NCBI GenBank assembly: GCA_012845835.1
Contig: JABAKD010000001.1
Location: forward strand, 18,449,090 to 18,513,089
Length of the DNA: 64,000 nt
Direction: 5' to 3'
From: Undaria pinnatifida
Taxonomy: Eukaryota > Sar > Phaeophyceae > Laminariales > Alariaceae
Shown here: piece by piece, positions 1 through 11,764 of the stretch
How positions within the stretch are numbered: the stretch's first letter is position 1
Layout: each line of letters begins with the position of its first letter
The notes under the pieces: generated by a model
What the model was told of the DNA's origin: nothing
Seen by the model: the letters and a program-made list of their open reading frames with translations, nothing else
The model's database searches: none
Program-made: the position numbers and the translations under genes

Positions 1-1176
1 GTTTAGAACAATAGCATATTGTACCAGTTTCTCTGGACCTATTGGTCCAAGCAATGGGTATTGATCGACAAATTCGCACACCTATCGAACGTGTCAACAG
101 GTATCGATATGCAATACCCCAACCTATTGATATTCAATAGGCATAATCAGCAGGCTATTGTCCGGGGTGTGAACACACGCACACTACGGTCTCCGCCCAA
201 AAAGTGAATTGCTCGGCACTAGTATAGCTGCAGCAGCAAACAGCAGTGATGTTGACTCGAGCGATGACTCGTACCATGCACAAGTATCACGTGTGTGCCC
301 TTTTGGATGCGTGCACCCGTTAGTTCGTACCAACACAATCGGACAGGTCAGGTCGTTGTTGATGATCTATGTCTTTCAAGGCAAGCGGGTCCCTGGGCTG
401 TATGATCTGCTTGACCTACAGAGCATTTTGCCGGTTGAGAGCCGTATAATCTGAACGATGTACCAGGTAGCACATGTTTACTGGGTTGGGTATGTGCTGC
501 ACAGGTGTGGCGCAACGTACCAGCGACCATGACAACAGGTATGCCAGCACCAGGTACGATCTCGATTATGTAGATCGTGTAGATGATCTAGATCGTGATG
601 TGTCGGATGTGTAGCGCTTGTCTTTTCCGAGTACCGACCGCGAAGTCAACATGCACTAGAAGCAGCCCTATGGCCTAATATGGGGGCTTGGAGCATGAAC
701 CATCCACACCGCCACACGACCGACGTGGCGCACCGCGCGGTATCATACATAATTCCGAAATGCTCGGGGTCGGAGTTTAGCGAAGCTAGAATTTTAATTT
801 CGCAAGCAGAATTTAGAAGTTGGTATTTGGCGAGATTCGGATGGTTGTTGGGTAATACAGGTGACGCTTCCGTCCTTTGTCCCCCTGCCCTCTCCTCTAA
901 AGTAGTATACTCTGCTCGTTACCGAGCTTTGAGTTCGCCTTGTGTTATTTCTTTTTCAAACCGCCATGGTCACCGAACGCCAACAGGATAAAATACCCAG
1001 GGTTGAGTTTCTTTGTAACTTTTGTAATTTTGTAATTTTCGAACGACAACACTGCTGCCCGTGGCGTTGAGGGGTCTTGATTCAGCAGAACAGAAGGGGC
1101 AGCAACACTGAGAAGTCAAGAGCATATTACAAAGTACGCTGCTGTTCGTAGCGCCCTGTGTGTTTTCCCCCTCGTG
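1..1176. other. No gene seen; left-end non-coding DNA
   Basis: No open frame here looks like protein. A short GATC-rich stretch around 547-603 resembles the GATCATATAG-type repeats at 14.75 and 41.24 kb. Two TACCAGGTA-like nonamers lie near 459 and 547. Confidence 0.5.
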
Positions 1177-1890
1177 GTACAATATATGGGCAGAGGCCGC
1201 ATCATTATTTTTGTCGCGAGTTCCTTATTTTACTCTACGCCAGTGAATACGGACCCTTTTCGAGCTGGCGGAAGCCGATTCTTTGGCCTCCGACCGAGAG
1301 ATCTCCGAAAGGAAAGACGCCAGGACCGACGATTTTTGTGTTCGACCAATCACGACAGACCAGCAGATCATCGTGATGAAGTTGCCGGTCGCCCCGGTGG
1401 CGTATCAGGTTATCCTCGAGCCTGGTATAGGTCAGTTTCGTGAGTTCGAGCCCCGCCGAGTGCATACTCGTATAAATCCGTTGGGACTTTTTCTTGTGCG
1501 CAAATTGACTTGCGGAAAGCACGAGAGCATGAGTTAGCAACACTCGATGAAAAATCGACGAGCAGTGGGATTGCTGAACCCTATGCGCGATAAAAATTGA
1601 AGGCAAGAACCTGGGGGGGAGAAGTGACGACATCTGTGACCACGGCTTGTCCAGAAGCTGGAAAGTAAAAGTGTGTGAAAATAAAATAAAATAAAATAAA
1701 ATATGGGCAGGGGCCTCATCATTCTATTAATTGCGATTTCCTTAATTTACTCTGGGCCAGGTAATGCGAACCCTTTTCGTGCTTGCTAAAACCGATTGTA
1801 TGGCCTCCGACCGAGAGATCTCCGAAAAGAAAGACACCAGGACCGGCGATTTTTGTGTTCGACCGATCACGACAGACCAGCAGATCACAA
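1177..1890 (+). repeat. Direct duplication (about 190 bp) flanking a SINE
   Basis: Positions about 1177-1383 and 1700-1890 are diverged direct copies. Both begin ATATGGGCAG and both contain TGGCCTCCGACCGAGAGATC and end near CACGACAGACCAGCAGATCA. SINE-B (1385-1702) sits exactly between them. Either a tandem duplication received a SINE at its junction, or the flank belongs to a larger compound repeat. Confidence 0.75.
1385..1702 (+). mobile_element. tRNA-derived SINE, family B, near full length
   Basis: The head is tRNA-like. An A-box match TGGCGTATCAGG lies near 1399, and a B-box match GAGTTCGAGCCCC near 1442, spaced as in a Pol III internal promoter. A unique body of about 220 bp follows (GTGAGTTAGCAACACTCGATG and beyond), ending in an (AAAAT)n tail at about 1678-1702. 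A second near-complete copy is at 38706-39008. Truncated copies lie near 53720, 22421 and 18256. Confidence 0.8.
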
Positions 1891-4134
1891 ACCAACAAAC
1901 CAACACAGTAGCAAATAGCAAACATCGGCAGCACTGCGCTGGACAACACAGCAAACACCAAATACCAGCGGCACAGCGCTAAACGATACCACAAGAGTCC
2001 GATGCGAGCCCCGCGTGTGAGGGCAGGCGCGTGCGCAAACATGAGCTACCCAACTCGACGCCAACTTGAGAGGATCGGCGCCAGGAGATCGTGACCTAAA
2101 GAGAGGCGTGCACCGGCCTAACGCTCGTTTGTCTCAGTCGGGCGAAATGCGTCGTCGATCTCGTCATCGAGCCGCTGCCGCCTTTGCTCAGAGCAAGGCG
2201 CAGAGGATATTAGCCCTGGAGGTGTGTGTAGCGGGTCGAAAACGGCACAGCTATACGCCGTCGCACCAGATGGTTAGGCGCGGCCGCTCACCGACTGGCG
2301 GGGGAACGGTGGACAGCCCAAAAAGAGGCCCTTCAGGAGGGCGCCTGGGTACATTGTGTACAATCAAAACCCTTTCCGGTCAACGGTGGCTGGTGGGATG
2401 GGGTGGGGTGCGATCAGTGGGTTTTGGATACAAAATGTCCGGCCATCAATCTCTCAGCGATTTTCACCACGACCGTCCACAAAGCGCACCAGTTGATGGC
2501 AGTTACAAATACCCTGCAGCGTGAGTTTCTGGCGACAGTTGTGGTATGTTCCAGTATGTCTTTGTACGAGTGCATAAGGGACGTGAATGATATAATGATA
2601 GCATCAACCTCCAATCCCTATAGTTTTTCCAGGTACGCACATCCATGATTGCAGAATATTAACCAACACGCCTCACTCTTGAAACAAACCGCGGTTGTTG
2701 TTTTTCTCGGTTCAGTTCCCGCTCTACATTAATCAACTTATTTTTTTGCCTCTCGATATACCAGCAAGATAAGATTGCCCCGTTGCCTTGGTCCCCGGGT
2801 TCCCTTACTCAACGACTACCAGGTATGTCTTAATCCCGTCACGTAATACTACTCTACTATTCACTCCAGATGCACTCTTCCACTTCAAAGTTGTTGGGCC
2901 CTGTCGCGTGACTATGGACTAGATTATGGCGGGATGGGTTGATTTGAGAACAACAGCAGCATCACGAATACATGCATTCCCTTCACGTGCTCTAACGAAC
3001 GTTCGATGCTTGACGTTCGTCTGCCTGGCTGCTTGATGCACGCGGTTATGCCATACCTCTGGGCTAAACGAAAACAAGTAACCGTCGATGATCCGTCATG
3101 TTCCGTTTTGCCGAATCTCGACCGACAGGCGATGTGCTGTTCCTTTCCGGCATCACCATGACCATCGGTGCTAGACGGACGTTCGTGTTCTTCTTCAAGC
3201 GGAAACAATTGCGAGGCAACCTTTTTTTCTTCGGGGGGGTTGTACTCGTCTTTTTCCGATGGGCGGTTATCGGGATGGGTTTGCAGGTGAGGAAAAAGCG
3301 AACAATCAATTTTATATCCAAGATATAGCTTTTGCTCCTATATTTGCTTCTCGTACCTTTTACAAGTAGCTCTTGTCTGTTTATTGTTTCTACTCACTGG
3401 CGCGTGCTGCTGTACGGCGCACGAGTCGTAAACTATTATATTTTTTAGTGTGTCGTACCCTTACTCTATCTACAGCATGTACCACGTCTTCTTAACTCGG
3501 TATCTGGTACCTAGCGGTACTGATGTTGCTGCAGTTTTTCCTGGTGCCCGGTATTTTGTTCCACCTCGCCCACTAGCAGCAAATTCGTGTGCAAGATGAA
3601 GGGCGGTTGAAAAGGTTATGTCGCTGGACATGTCTCGGTTACCTCGATTAGGCGGGCCTTTTGGACGAATAACACTGGCATACACTACCCCACCAATTCA
3701 ACACTGTGACGCGATGTCCCTTACGCACATGAGAAGAGCGCAGAACAACTCCTGGCAGCGAGTACTACTGTACTGCCGCGATATAACATATTCCTGCTGC
3801 GCTGCTTTACCACTGCTGTGCTGCTGTCTGACTTCCCGCCCCGCCCCTCCTCCCCCCCCCTCCCCGCCCCCTCCATTCTTAACGACAACAGTTGATCGGG
3901 TTCCTGAATCTATTTGGCCCGTTCATTCCTATTGCAGTGCAAGCAATGCGACAAACGCCCGTGCTTGGCAATTTCCTGAGCCTCCCAATAGTATCACCAA
4001 TAGTGGACAAGCTGGCGGGATCGTCTAGCAGTGGGAGAAGGGCACCCGTGTAGTTGATACCACCAGTACATATTAGATGGGGTTGGACCAAGGAATTGGC
4101 TGGGGGGTGTAATCATTATCGTGCATGGCCGTAG
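1891..4134. other. No supported gene
   Basis: Several 80-150 residue open frames exist (for example 2066-2524), but none has a recognisable domain or a convincing splice context. Two TACCAGGTA-like nonamers occur near 2630 and 2818. A C-rich run lies at 3845-3875. Confidence 0.45.
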
Positions 4135-4250
4135 CCTGTAAGACCATAGACCATCGCATCCCTACGTGAAGGGACGGAGTACTTCGGGTTTTCACCGACC
4201 AGGCAGGCATTGCTTGAACCAGGCGCGACGCGCTGTGAGGTGTTCGTTGG
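4135..4250 (-). repeat. Dispersed repeat family R, partial minus copy
   Basis: On the reverse strand this shares the family core seen at 5.45, 15.2, 15.66, 28.0 and 35.75 kb: CCTGGTCGGTGAAAACCCG, then a CGTCCC-type block, then GGTCTATGGTC. It abuts the GGGTC element that begins at 4268. Confidence 0.6.
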
Positions 4251-4267
4251 AGGGGGTCCCTTTTTTC

Positions 4268-4459
4268 CAGGGCTTTTCACGGGTTAGGTCGAGTCAGGGT
4301 AACCCGTCCCGACCCGCCAGATTGGAAAACATCCTGACCCGACCCGACCCGCCCCGTGAGATTTCAAACACCTCCTGGCCCGACTCCACTCGTCCCGCGA
4401 GATTTTGAGAACCTCCTGACATGATCGGCGGGTCGGAACATGACCCGTGAAAAGCCCCG
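4268..4459 (+). mobile_element. hAT-like MITE carrying GGGTC/GACCC units, exact 8-bp TSD
   Basis: The 5' end reads CAGGGCTTTTCACGGGT and the 3' end ACCCGTGAAAAGCCCCG; 15 bp (4270-4284 and 4443-4457) are perfect inverted repeats. The 8-mer CTTTTTTC lies directly outside both ends (4260-4267 and 4460-4467). A CAGGG...CCCTG-type terminus with an 8-bp duplication is the hallmark of hAT elements. The 192-bp interior holds GACCC pentamers and copies of a unit containing GTGAGATTTCAAACACCTCC. It has no coding capacity, so any transposase would act in trans. Confidence 0.85.
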
Positions 4460-4467
4460 CTTTTTTC

Positions 4468-5282
4468 ATCTGCTCAAGAGCCACTCGCGCGGATGGTCTA
4501 ATTTCGTCGGTGAAAGGGGGGGTACTGTGGCGCCTTGGTTGTTTGTTGCGTGGTCATGTGACAATGCAGCACCTCTGTTATGGGTTTTGATTATTGCTTC
4601 TGGTAGTGATTTGAAAAGGCTGTGTCCATGCATGATGATGCAGTGCTTCGCGAACTGTAGTTTCTACGAGTAGTTATTGGGTTGTTGATGTTGCGTGGTT
4701 TCGTGACAATGCAACACCATCATTTTGGATTTTGATTATTAATACTACAGTATATTAATAGTGAGCCGACACAAGATGATGCAGAGCTTCTTCGCGACGC
4801 CAAGTGTAATTTCTAGTAGTTTTTACTATAGTCTAGTGTATGTGATGTGGGTTTGTTGTTACGGCGATATGTGACAATACAGCGCTATTCTTGTGCATTT
4901 TATTGTTAATATTGATCCCACGGACAGCAGCAATGGACTGGCTTGCGACCTGCAAGAAGTGTGCCGACCTATGGTGAAATATGATGCGGTGCTCCGCGAG
5001 CTGAAACAACGGCTGTGTCCGCTAACGATGATGCTGCTTTCTGCGGCGTAAAAAACTTAGGGGGTGACGGGGAGGGGGGAAATGTGTCGACGAAAAACCG
5101 GAAAAGCACGCCACCGCCGCATTCCCCGAAACATGCGGAGGTGGTAGAGGTGCACCATTGTTTCGTTCGGCTCCTCACTTGAGGCGCTCTATACCCCACC
5201 CAAATGACTAATTTCACTGTTAATCAAGCTGGAAACGCAACCCGACAACAAAACCAACGGCATAGGTTTAAAAATTGTCGCT
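4468..5282. other. No supported gene
   Basis: AT-rich stretch in which the phrase GTGACAATGCAGC/ACACC recurs near 4560, 4705 and 4870. This suggests an old tandem duplication with a spacing of about 150 bp. No coding signal seen. Confidence 0.4.
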
Positions 5283-5655
5283 ACTCTCCCGCGCAAGGGG
5301 AACGATGGTATCACGTAGTGTGTATGGCAAGGCGCCCACGAGGCGGTTAACATACTACTCCCATTGCTGTCTCTAGAAGTGGCCATACCGGAAATTAAAT
5401 TAACTCCTTGGAGCTGTCATCCATGTGCAAGTCCGCCTCACAAGCGATTGGTTCTTAGTAGGATGCAGCTCACCCTGCGACTCGCCGAACACCTCACGGG
5501 GCTTCGCGCTTGGTGCAAGCAATGTCAGCCTGGTCGGTGGAAAACCCGACGTGCTCCGTGCCGACATTGTAGGGGTTCGAGGGTCATACCACTACTAATA
5601 GCTATGCTCATACGACTGCGGCCATGCATGAATGAATATCAAGTACACCCCCCCC
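5283..5655 (+). repeat. Dispersed repeat family R, long copy
   Basis: Matches 35488-35842 over most of its length. Shared blocks are GTATCACGTAGTGTG, GGCAAGGCACCCACGAGG, GGATGCAGCTCACCCT, CCGAACACCTCACGG and a GACGTGCTCCGTCCCGGCAT-like block. It ends in a poly-C tract near 5647-5655, as do several other copies. Function unknown; non-coding. Confidence 0.75.
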
Positions 5656-5679
5656 CAATTAATTGCGGTTAAGTAACGC

Positions 5680-5828
5680 GGTAACCCAGACTAGACGGCG
5701 GTCGAAATCGCTTGTCGCGACCAGGGAATTGCACTCATAATAACCTGGAATGAATAAGGCGACTTCCCTCGACAAGGCGGTCATATTGTTATGGCACACC
5801 ACCGCCTTACTCTGGGGGACCCCTACGG
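5680..5828 (+). repeat. Tigger-like MITE M1, degraded copy
   Basis: Carries the family interior GGCGGTCGAAATCGCTTG and ACCTGGAATGAATAAGGCG, and the right end ACCGCCTTACTCTGGGGGAC followed by CCCTAC. The left terminus is lost. Confidence 0.65.
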
Positions 5829-5859
5829 AGTGACGTTTCGACGAGTGTGGGCTAAGGAG

Positions 5860-8440
5860 CTCCGTCATTCAGAAAGCGTCCTCGCCGAAATGTTCCACGT
5901 ACCTCTATAATAAGTATATACTCCGTATATCGTACCGCGCATCAAGGGGGGTATGGGGATATCGCTGACAAAGAAAAGAAGCAGGACACGAAAATCACGC
6001 AGCTCTGTGCTACAACAATATTTGCCCCCGGATTTCTGAGATCGCCCCCTGGGGGGCAGGACGAAATAGAAATAAAAGACCAAAACATTATCCCCACGGG
6101 TGCCGCAGTATGAGCGGCCAGGTTTCCAATTTTTTCCGCCAACTCTGAGCTTTGGGGAGAAGTCGGCAAGACGAAAAATAAAAAACTAGCAAAATAAAGA
6201 AACGGCAATGCAGATGACGTCTTACGGGAACGCACTTCTGTATGATATGATACTCGCATACCGGTATACCTGGAACTACTACTAGTAACTGCGGTATGTG
6301 ACCCTGTAGTAGCTGCAGATGTCAGACGAACAACAGCAGTTTTGCGGTTGGACTTCGGACAGAAAAAAAAAAAATCAAGACTCTTTAGAGCCCCCAAATC
6401 CCTCGCTATACTAACTTCAAGTGAAATTGTCCCCAAAAAGGGGTTCAAGTTGTGAAGGGGTTAAAAGGTTTGTTGCCGTCAACGAAAAAACATCGGTGCA
6501 GTCGTGAGTAACGGAGCTCTGTATTCTGGAGTTTCATATAAGTACTACTGCTGTACAGCAGCAGCACGTATGTACTACTGGTAGTGTCTGCCCCCCAAAA
6601 TTGTGTATGTGCCTAGACTACGAGTACATCGTGAGTGTGTGTGTGTGTACGTACGTGTTACGTGTGTCGCGAGAAACGAAATAACGAACTATTAATAATA
6701 GTGAAATAGTAACGGTGTAACGATTACAACCACGAAATGAATGACCGAAACGGGACTGCCGAAACGACTACTAATAAACCGAAACCGAAACTGCGAAACT
6801 TCTGATAAAATTATTTGTCGTTATTATTGTCACACATCCAACCATGTTATTTACGGCCGACACACGAAAAATTGTAACAATGCATTGGAAACCCCTTGTT
6901 TCAAATGTTTGATTTGTTCCGCTTCACTACTCAGTCTGTCTAATGAAATCCCCGGTAACCTTGAGGGAGTGGCTGGGTCAGGGCCCCTTCAGCCTTTCCT
7001 TAAGCTCGAGTTGGCTAGGGTTGTTTTGCCATGCAGGGGTGGTCTGCGCTTTGGTGGAGAGTGGACTTTTTCCTGCTAAAGTTTCTGGGTCATCAGGTGA
7101 AGTGTTGCATTGAATGTTGAATACAGAAGTGTGTAGTCTATATTTCCACCCGTCTACATCCAGCACAACCCAACTGCAGTGTCGGGCCAACTGCCTCCTG
7201 GAGAGACGAGGTCTGTGGCCATAAACCATGAGGCAGAGATACACGTTGCAAATACAGCAAGGTGATTTGGGCATGCAATGAACCGCAATGAACACGCGGG
7301 CAAGAAAAAGAAGATGCAAGCCGGCACAACAGACTACATAGTCTACAGCATTACCAGAGCGCATGACACAACAATGACACAAGACAAGTTCGAGTAGTTC
7401 CTCATTATTAGTCTATACAAGGGCTCCGCTCCGCGGGCGGCTGACGCCGCCCGCTACGCTCGCCCAAGGCAAGGAAAAAATCAACTAAAAACATAGACTA
7501 TGTAAAGGGGGCAGAAAGAAGAGGCCCACGATTTGGTGCGAACAACGATTTGATAATGCCAAGAGCTGCTTGTGCAGAGCAAATTGCCCGGTTGTGCTCA
7601 GCTGTGCTGTGTGCTTTTGTTACCGGTGTTACGTTCTGATCGGCAGTACGGGGGTAATTTGCGGTGGAGAAAAAACAGGGGGCCGTGAACGATCAAATAC
7701 ATGGTCTATAGAAAAAGAATGAAGAGGAAAAGTAGTACTCCGTACACAACACGCATTATACCCGGTACTGCTCTATGTTCGAAAGAAAGCACACAGCGCA
7801 GCGACACAGCACCGCAGCGAAGGGCACGGCACCGCACCGCATGGCTCCGCACGGCTGCGCACGGCGCTACGCTGCGCTGCTTGGCCATATATAGCCGGAT
7901 TGATCTGAGCTGGGCGTACATGTGATCCAACAGCGTAGTATCTGATGGTATGTGCAAACCTGGTGTAGTAGTACCGGTATGTACTATTATATTGGCGTTT
8001 CGTATATCGAACGAAGCTGGAAAGCAAAGAAAAGCTGGAAAGGTTCCGCAAGTAATATGGAAATTGGAGCTCTGAGAGGCCAGGGATGGCCAATCCCTGA
8101 GAAAGACAAAATTAAGTAAGTCTATAGTGCGGTGCCTTTCCAGACGACGACACTCGCACTAAACTGGGACCCCGCACTATGCCGAGATGGTGCAGTACAC
8201 TATTAATAGTACTATACTCTGTAGGACAAGCAAGGTCGTGACAAGCTGCCGCACTACATAGGACACCAGAAAAAAGGCTAGCGCACTAACGCGGGACCAC
8301 GACTGATGGCAACAAAACAAACGACAACTCGTATATACGTACTCGTAGTGTGGCTCCGTGAGCGTCCCTGCGTACTCAGAGCTGACGTTTTTCAATTTTT
8401 GTCAAATACTCCCACCGATGGGCTATGACATAAAAAAAGG
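5860..8440. other. No supported gene
   Basis: The block at 6385-6460 (CCCCAAATCCCTCGCTATAC followed by an ACTTCAAGT stretch) recurs in diverged form at 11945-12030. A TG/TACG-rich run is at 6630-6665. Open frames such as 5942-6448 (minus) have no recognisable domain. Confidence 0.4.
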
Positions 8441-8451
8441 CCCTTTTCTTT

Positions 8452-8790
8452 CTGGGGGTTTCACGGGTCAGGTCAAACCTCGCGGGTCGGGTCGGGTCGG
8501 GTCGGGTCGGGTCGGGTCGGGTCGGGTCGGGTCGGGTCGGGTCGGGTCGGGTCGGGTCGGGTCGGGTCGGTTCGGGTCGGGTCCGACCCGACCCGCGAGA
8601 TTTTAAAACCTCTTGACCCGACCACACCCGACCCGTGAGATTTTGAAAACCTGCTGACCCGACCCGACCCGACCCGAACCGACCCGAACCGACCCGCCAC
8701 ACTCCGAGTGACCCGTGAGGTGCGGGTTTCATGCGGGTCGGGCCGACTGGACCCGTGATATTCCTCACGGGTCAAGGCGAAAAGTCACGG
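8452..8790 (+). mobile_element. hAT-like GGGTC element, edges degraded
   Basis: Starts CTGGGGGTTTCACGGGT (canonical CAGGGCTTTTCACGGGT). A run of about 20 GGGTC pentamers (8485-8580) switches to GACCC orientation, with interspersed GTGAGATTTTGAAAACCTGC units. The 3' end is unclear and I find no target duplication. The long GRVGS/DPTRP open frames on either strand are artefacts of the pentamer. Confidence 0.6.
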
Positions 8791-9036
8791 GTCCAACATG
8801 TCTGGATATGTACCGTGGTCGGTTGGTTAGTCCTTGGTCCCACGTACTTTTCCCAGGATGTCGTGCTCTCTGTTTTTTTTAGCAGGATTGTTTGCAGCGT
8901 TATTATGTTGTGTGCGCGCGAAAAATGAGTGAGAAAGAGACAGCAACCCACCGCATTGGCAATTATAGCCACACCCGTAGCGCTAATAGACCACCGGGTC
9001 CACCCGACGAGCGACCCGACGAGCGAGCTAGTTACC

Positions 9037-9516
9037 TATACAGCCTCCGGCCCCGGCAAGCAGCCTAGCTGGGCCGCCTCCGCGGCAGCAAGCCCACAGC
9101 TGGGGCGGTGGATCTGTCAGCAGGGGCTGCGATCCACGAGGATGCGTTGTCTGCTGCTGATGCTTGCTGCTGCCAGTGCTGCTGCTGCTGTGCGGCTGCT
9201 GCTGCTGCTTCGACGACGACTGCTCTTGCTTTTTTACGTTTGGTCACATTTCGTATTGGTATGATAATTCTCGAGCGACGTAGCTGCTACTGTTGTATCT
9301 ATCTACTATGCAGTCTCCGGCCCCGGCAAGCAGCCTAGCTGAGCTGCCTCCGGCAGCAAGCCCACAACTGGGGCAATGGATCTGTCAGCAGGGGCTACGA
9401 TCCGCGAGGATACGGGGTCTGCTGGTTGTTCTTGCTGGTGGTGCTGGTGGTGCTGCTGGTGCTTCGACGACGACTGCCCTTGCCTTTTACGTTTTTGGTC
9501 ACATTTCATACTGGTG
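9037..9516. repeat. Tandem duplication of a 200-225-bp CAG/CTG-rich block
   Basis: 9037-9262 and 9310-9516 share CTCCGGCCCCGGCAAGCAGC, GGATCTGTCAGCAGGGGCT and GCTTCGACGACGACTGC, and end TTGGTCACATTTC. The middle of each has expanded differently, as GCTGCTGCT in the first and GGTGGTGCT in the second. The minus strand is open in both, with a shared PADRS.AP.VGLLP motif, so coding origin is possible but unproven. Confidence 0.7.
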
Positions 9517-9689
9517 ATATTATAAAATATATGATACCTGCTACGGCTTCATCCGGCACGGGATTCGCGTCACACTGTACGTCTTGGTACGAGTAGCTAC
9601 TACCTGGTGATTGTTCTACACGCTGTGATGACATATGATCGGAGCATCTGCACGAGAGAGTCAGGAAGCCGTAAGTTTTGTATTGCTTA

Positions 9690-10022
9690 CGGATCCGCGG
9701 GTCCGACCCGCGCGGCGCCTGCACGACATTGGCCCTCAGCTGTAAGCTTGAACAAGGCGGATCCGCGTGCCAGATCCGCGGGTTTGACCCGCGGGTCAGC
9801 CGAAAACAGCTCGCGGGTCATGATGGCTTGACCCGCTACCGGTCATGACCCGACCCGACCCGCGAGACTTTGAAAACCTCTTGACGCGACGCGACCCGCG
9901 AGATTTTGAAACCTCTTTGACCCCTCCCGACCCGACCCGTGAGATTTTAAAACCTCTTGAACCGACCCGACCCGAGCCGACCCGCGAGTTTTTGAAACCC
10001 CCTTGACCCGTGAAAAACCCTG
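9690..10022 (+). mobile_element. hAT-like GACCC element, 5' end unclear
   Basis: The right end reads GACCCGTGAAAAACCCTG, matching the family terminus (CCCTG at 10018-10022). The interior has several GACCC runs and GAGATTTTGAAACCTC units. The left edge is rearranged into GGATCCGCGGGTC-rich DNA and no matching duplication is found, so it is probably truncated. Confidence 0.55.
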
Positions 10023-10081
10023 TTTTTTAATGTCATACCTGGTAGCCCATAGACTTCCACATCATAAATGGTATCTATTAA

Positions 10082-10345
10082 CAGCGCTTTGCACGGGTCA
10101 GGGGGGTTTCGAAATCTCGCGAGTCGAGCTGGGTCGGGTCAGGAGGTGTTCGAAACCTCACGTGCCTGGTCGGGTCGGGAGGTGTTCGAAATCTCACGGG
10201 TCGGGTCGGGTCGGGTCGGGTCGGGTCGGGTCGGGTCGGGTTGGGTCGGGTCGGGTCAGGAGGTTTTCAAATCTCACGGGTCGAGCCGGGTCACCCTGAC
10301 GCAATCCGACCCGCAAGAAGTGATCCGACCCGTGAAACGAGTAAC
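10082..10345 (+). mobile_element. hAT-like GGGTC element
   Basis: The left end CAGCGCTTTGCACGGGTC begins at 10082. The interior has three copies of a roughly 30-bp unit containing GGAGGTGTTCGAAATCTCAC, plus a GGGTC run at 10197-10257. The right end, GATCCGACCCGTGAAACGAG, is decayed and lacks CCCTG. Confidence 0.6.
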
Positions 10346-10610
10346 GCAGCAGCTGCTACTGTTGCCGCCGTCTCGGCAGATCCAGATCGACAGATCCTAC
10401 AGATCCTGCCGATCCTACCACCGTACCGTACCTGGTACATATTACCGGTTTCTACGGCGGCTTTTCTGTGGCAGAACATGCTGGTCTTTTTCTCTTTTTA
10501 CGTCATCCTACTCGGCAACTATTACGGAGGATCATAGTAACCAGAGCCCACGATATGCACAAAAATCTATATACACCCCTGTTGTTACGTGCCGCATTTG
10601 GTCGTGACTA

Positions 10611-10796
10611 CAGAACGGGTCCCCCAATAAGGCGGTATCCCTATGCAAGGCGGTATCCCGATATAAGGCGGTCGAAATCGCTTGGCGTGACTGGAGAATA
10701 GCACGCATTGTCCGGAATGAATAAGGCGGCGTTCTTCAATAAGGCGGACGTTTGGCCCTCTACAGCACACCACCATCTTACTGGGGACCCCTACTA
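10611..10796 (+). mobile_element. Tigger-like MITE M1
   Basis: The left end begins CAGAACGGGTCCCCCAATAA after a TA (10609-10610). The right end is TACTGGGGACCCCTACT. It has internal GGCGGTATCC repeats and the phrase GGAATGAATAAGGCGG. The TA flank and CAGT...ACTG-type termini suggest a pogo/Tigger/mariner non-autonomous element. Confidence 0.7.
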
Positions 10797-11480
10797 TTAT
10801 ACTGCTGTACTATTTTCCCCCGTAATACCTTGCGTCGCACTCCTGAATATTCCCAATTCTGATTTCAAGTGGATTGCACCCTAAGCAGGATTGAAAGCAA
10901 CAGCAAGACAGCAGTAGTAGCTGCTGTGCACACGTGTGTATGTTTTTTCGTTTTTGTACAGTTTGCATATTATTACGAGTAGTAACCTGACGACTGTCAG
11001 AGCATGGGTGCCGAAGGAATGCAGCAGTACGAGAAGTTTTTAGTTGGACAACAATCGTAATTTTTTGTATTTCGTTTTCTGTTTTTTGTACCTGGTATGC
11101 TTTGCGTGATTATCCTGACGATATTACGGGGAAAATCTGAGCAAAATGCGCCCACCACCACAAGAATCGAAGTATATTTAGTACTTTATCTGGTATGTTT
11201 TGTGGGTTGAGAACACTGTAAAGGCTACTATTTTAATGGCAGTTGTACTGATGTTACTCCCTGTTTCTGCCGGCTGTCCTGCCCGCTACCTTCTGCGCGT
11301 TTTTCTTGAACCTTCGGTGCGGATAGCTGGGGCGCTAGTTGCAGTCCTCTGGGCAGCGGTGAGTCCGAAAACTGTGACGTGAAATAATAGTAAGACAGTT
11401 CAACTGTCGCTATAGGAGCTCGCGCAGCAAGAACTTTGTAACTTTCACCAACTTGTGTGCGTTGGCGTGATTGGCCGCAA
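10797..11480. other. No supported gene
   Basis: AT-rich and without a recognisable gene. It holds TACCTGGTA nonamers near 11089 and 11190. A 60-residue frame at 11200-11382 is hydrophobic but has no family match that I recognise. Confidence 0.4.
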
Positions 11481-11488
11481 ACAAAAAG

Positions 11489-11740
11489 CAGAGCTCTTCA
11501 CTAGTCGGGTCACTTCTCGCCGGACGGGACGGGTCGGGTCAGGGTTGGGTCAGGGTGACCCGACCCGACCTAAATGAGATTTGATAAAGTCCTGACCCGA
11601 CCCGACTCGAGAGATTTCGACCCGACCCGACGCGACACGACCCGGCGCGGGAGATTTCGACCATCTCCTGACCATCCCGCAAGGTTTTTAAACCTCCAGA
11701 CCCGACCCGCGGATCGGTTCATGACCCGTGAAAGGCCCTG
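11489..11740 (+). mobile_element. hAT-like GGGTC/GACCC MITE, diverged TSD
   Basis: The left end CAGAGCTCTTCACTAGTCGG aligns with the family end; the right end ACCCGTGAAAGGCCCTG is nearly canonical. The flanking 8-mers ACAAAAAG (11481-11488) and AGAAAATG (11741-11748) agree at 6 of 8 positions, consistent with an aged target duplication. At 252 bp it has the typical interior of GGGTC then GACCC plus GAGATTT..AAACCTC units. Confidence 0.75.
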
Positions 11741-11764
11741 AGAAAATGTCGCTGGTACAGGGGG

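Noticed and set aside
2066-2524. 152-residue + frame
   Set aside because: No domain, basic low-complexity composition, starts from a non-ATG-like context and has no splice support.
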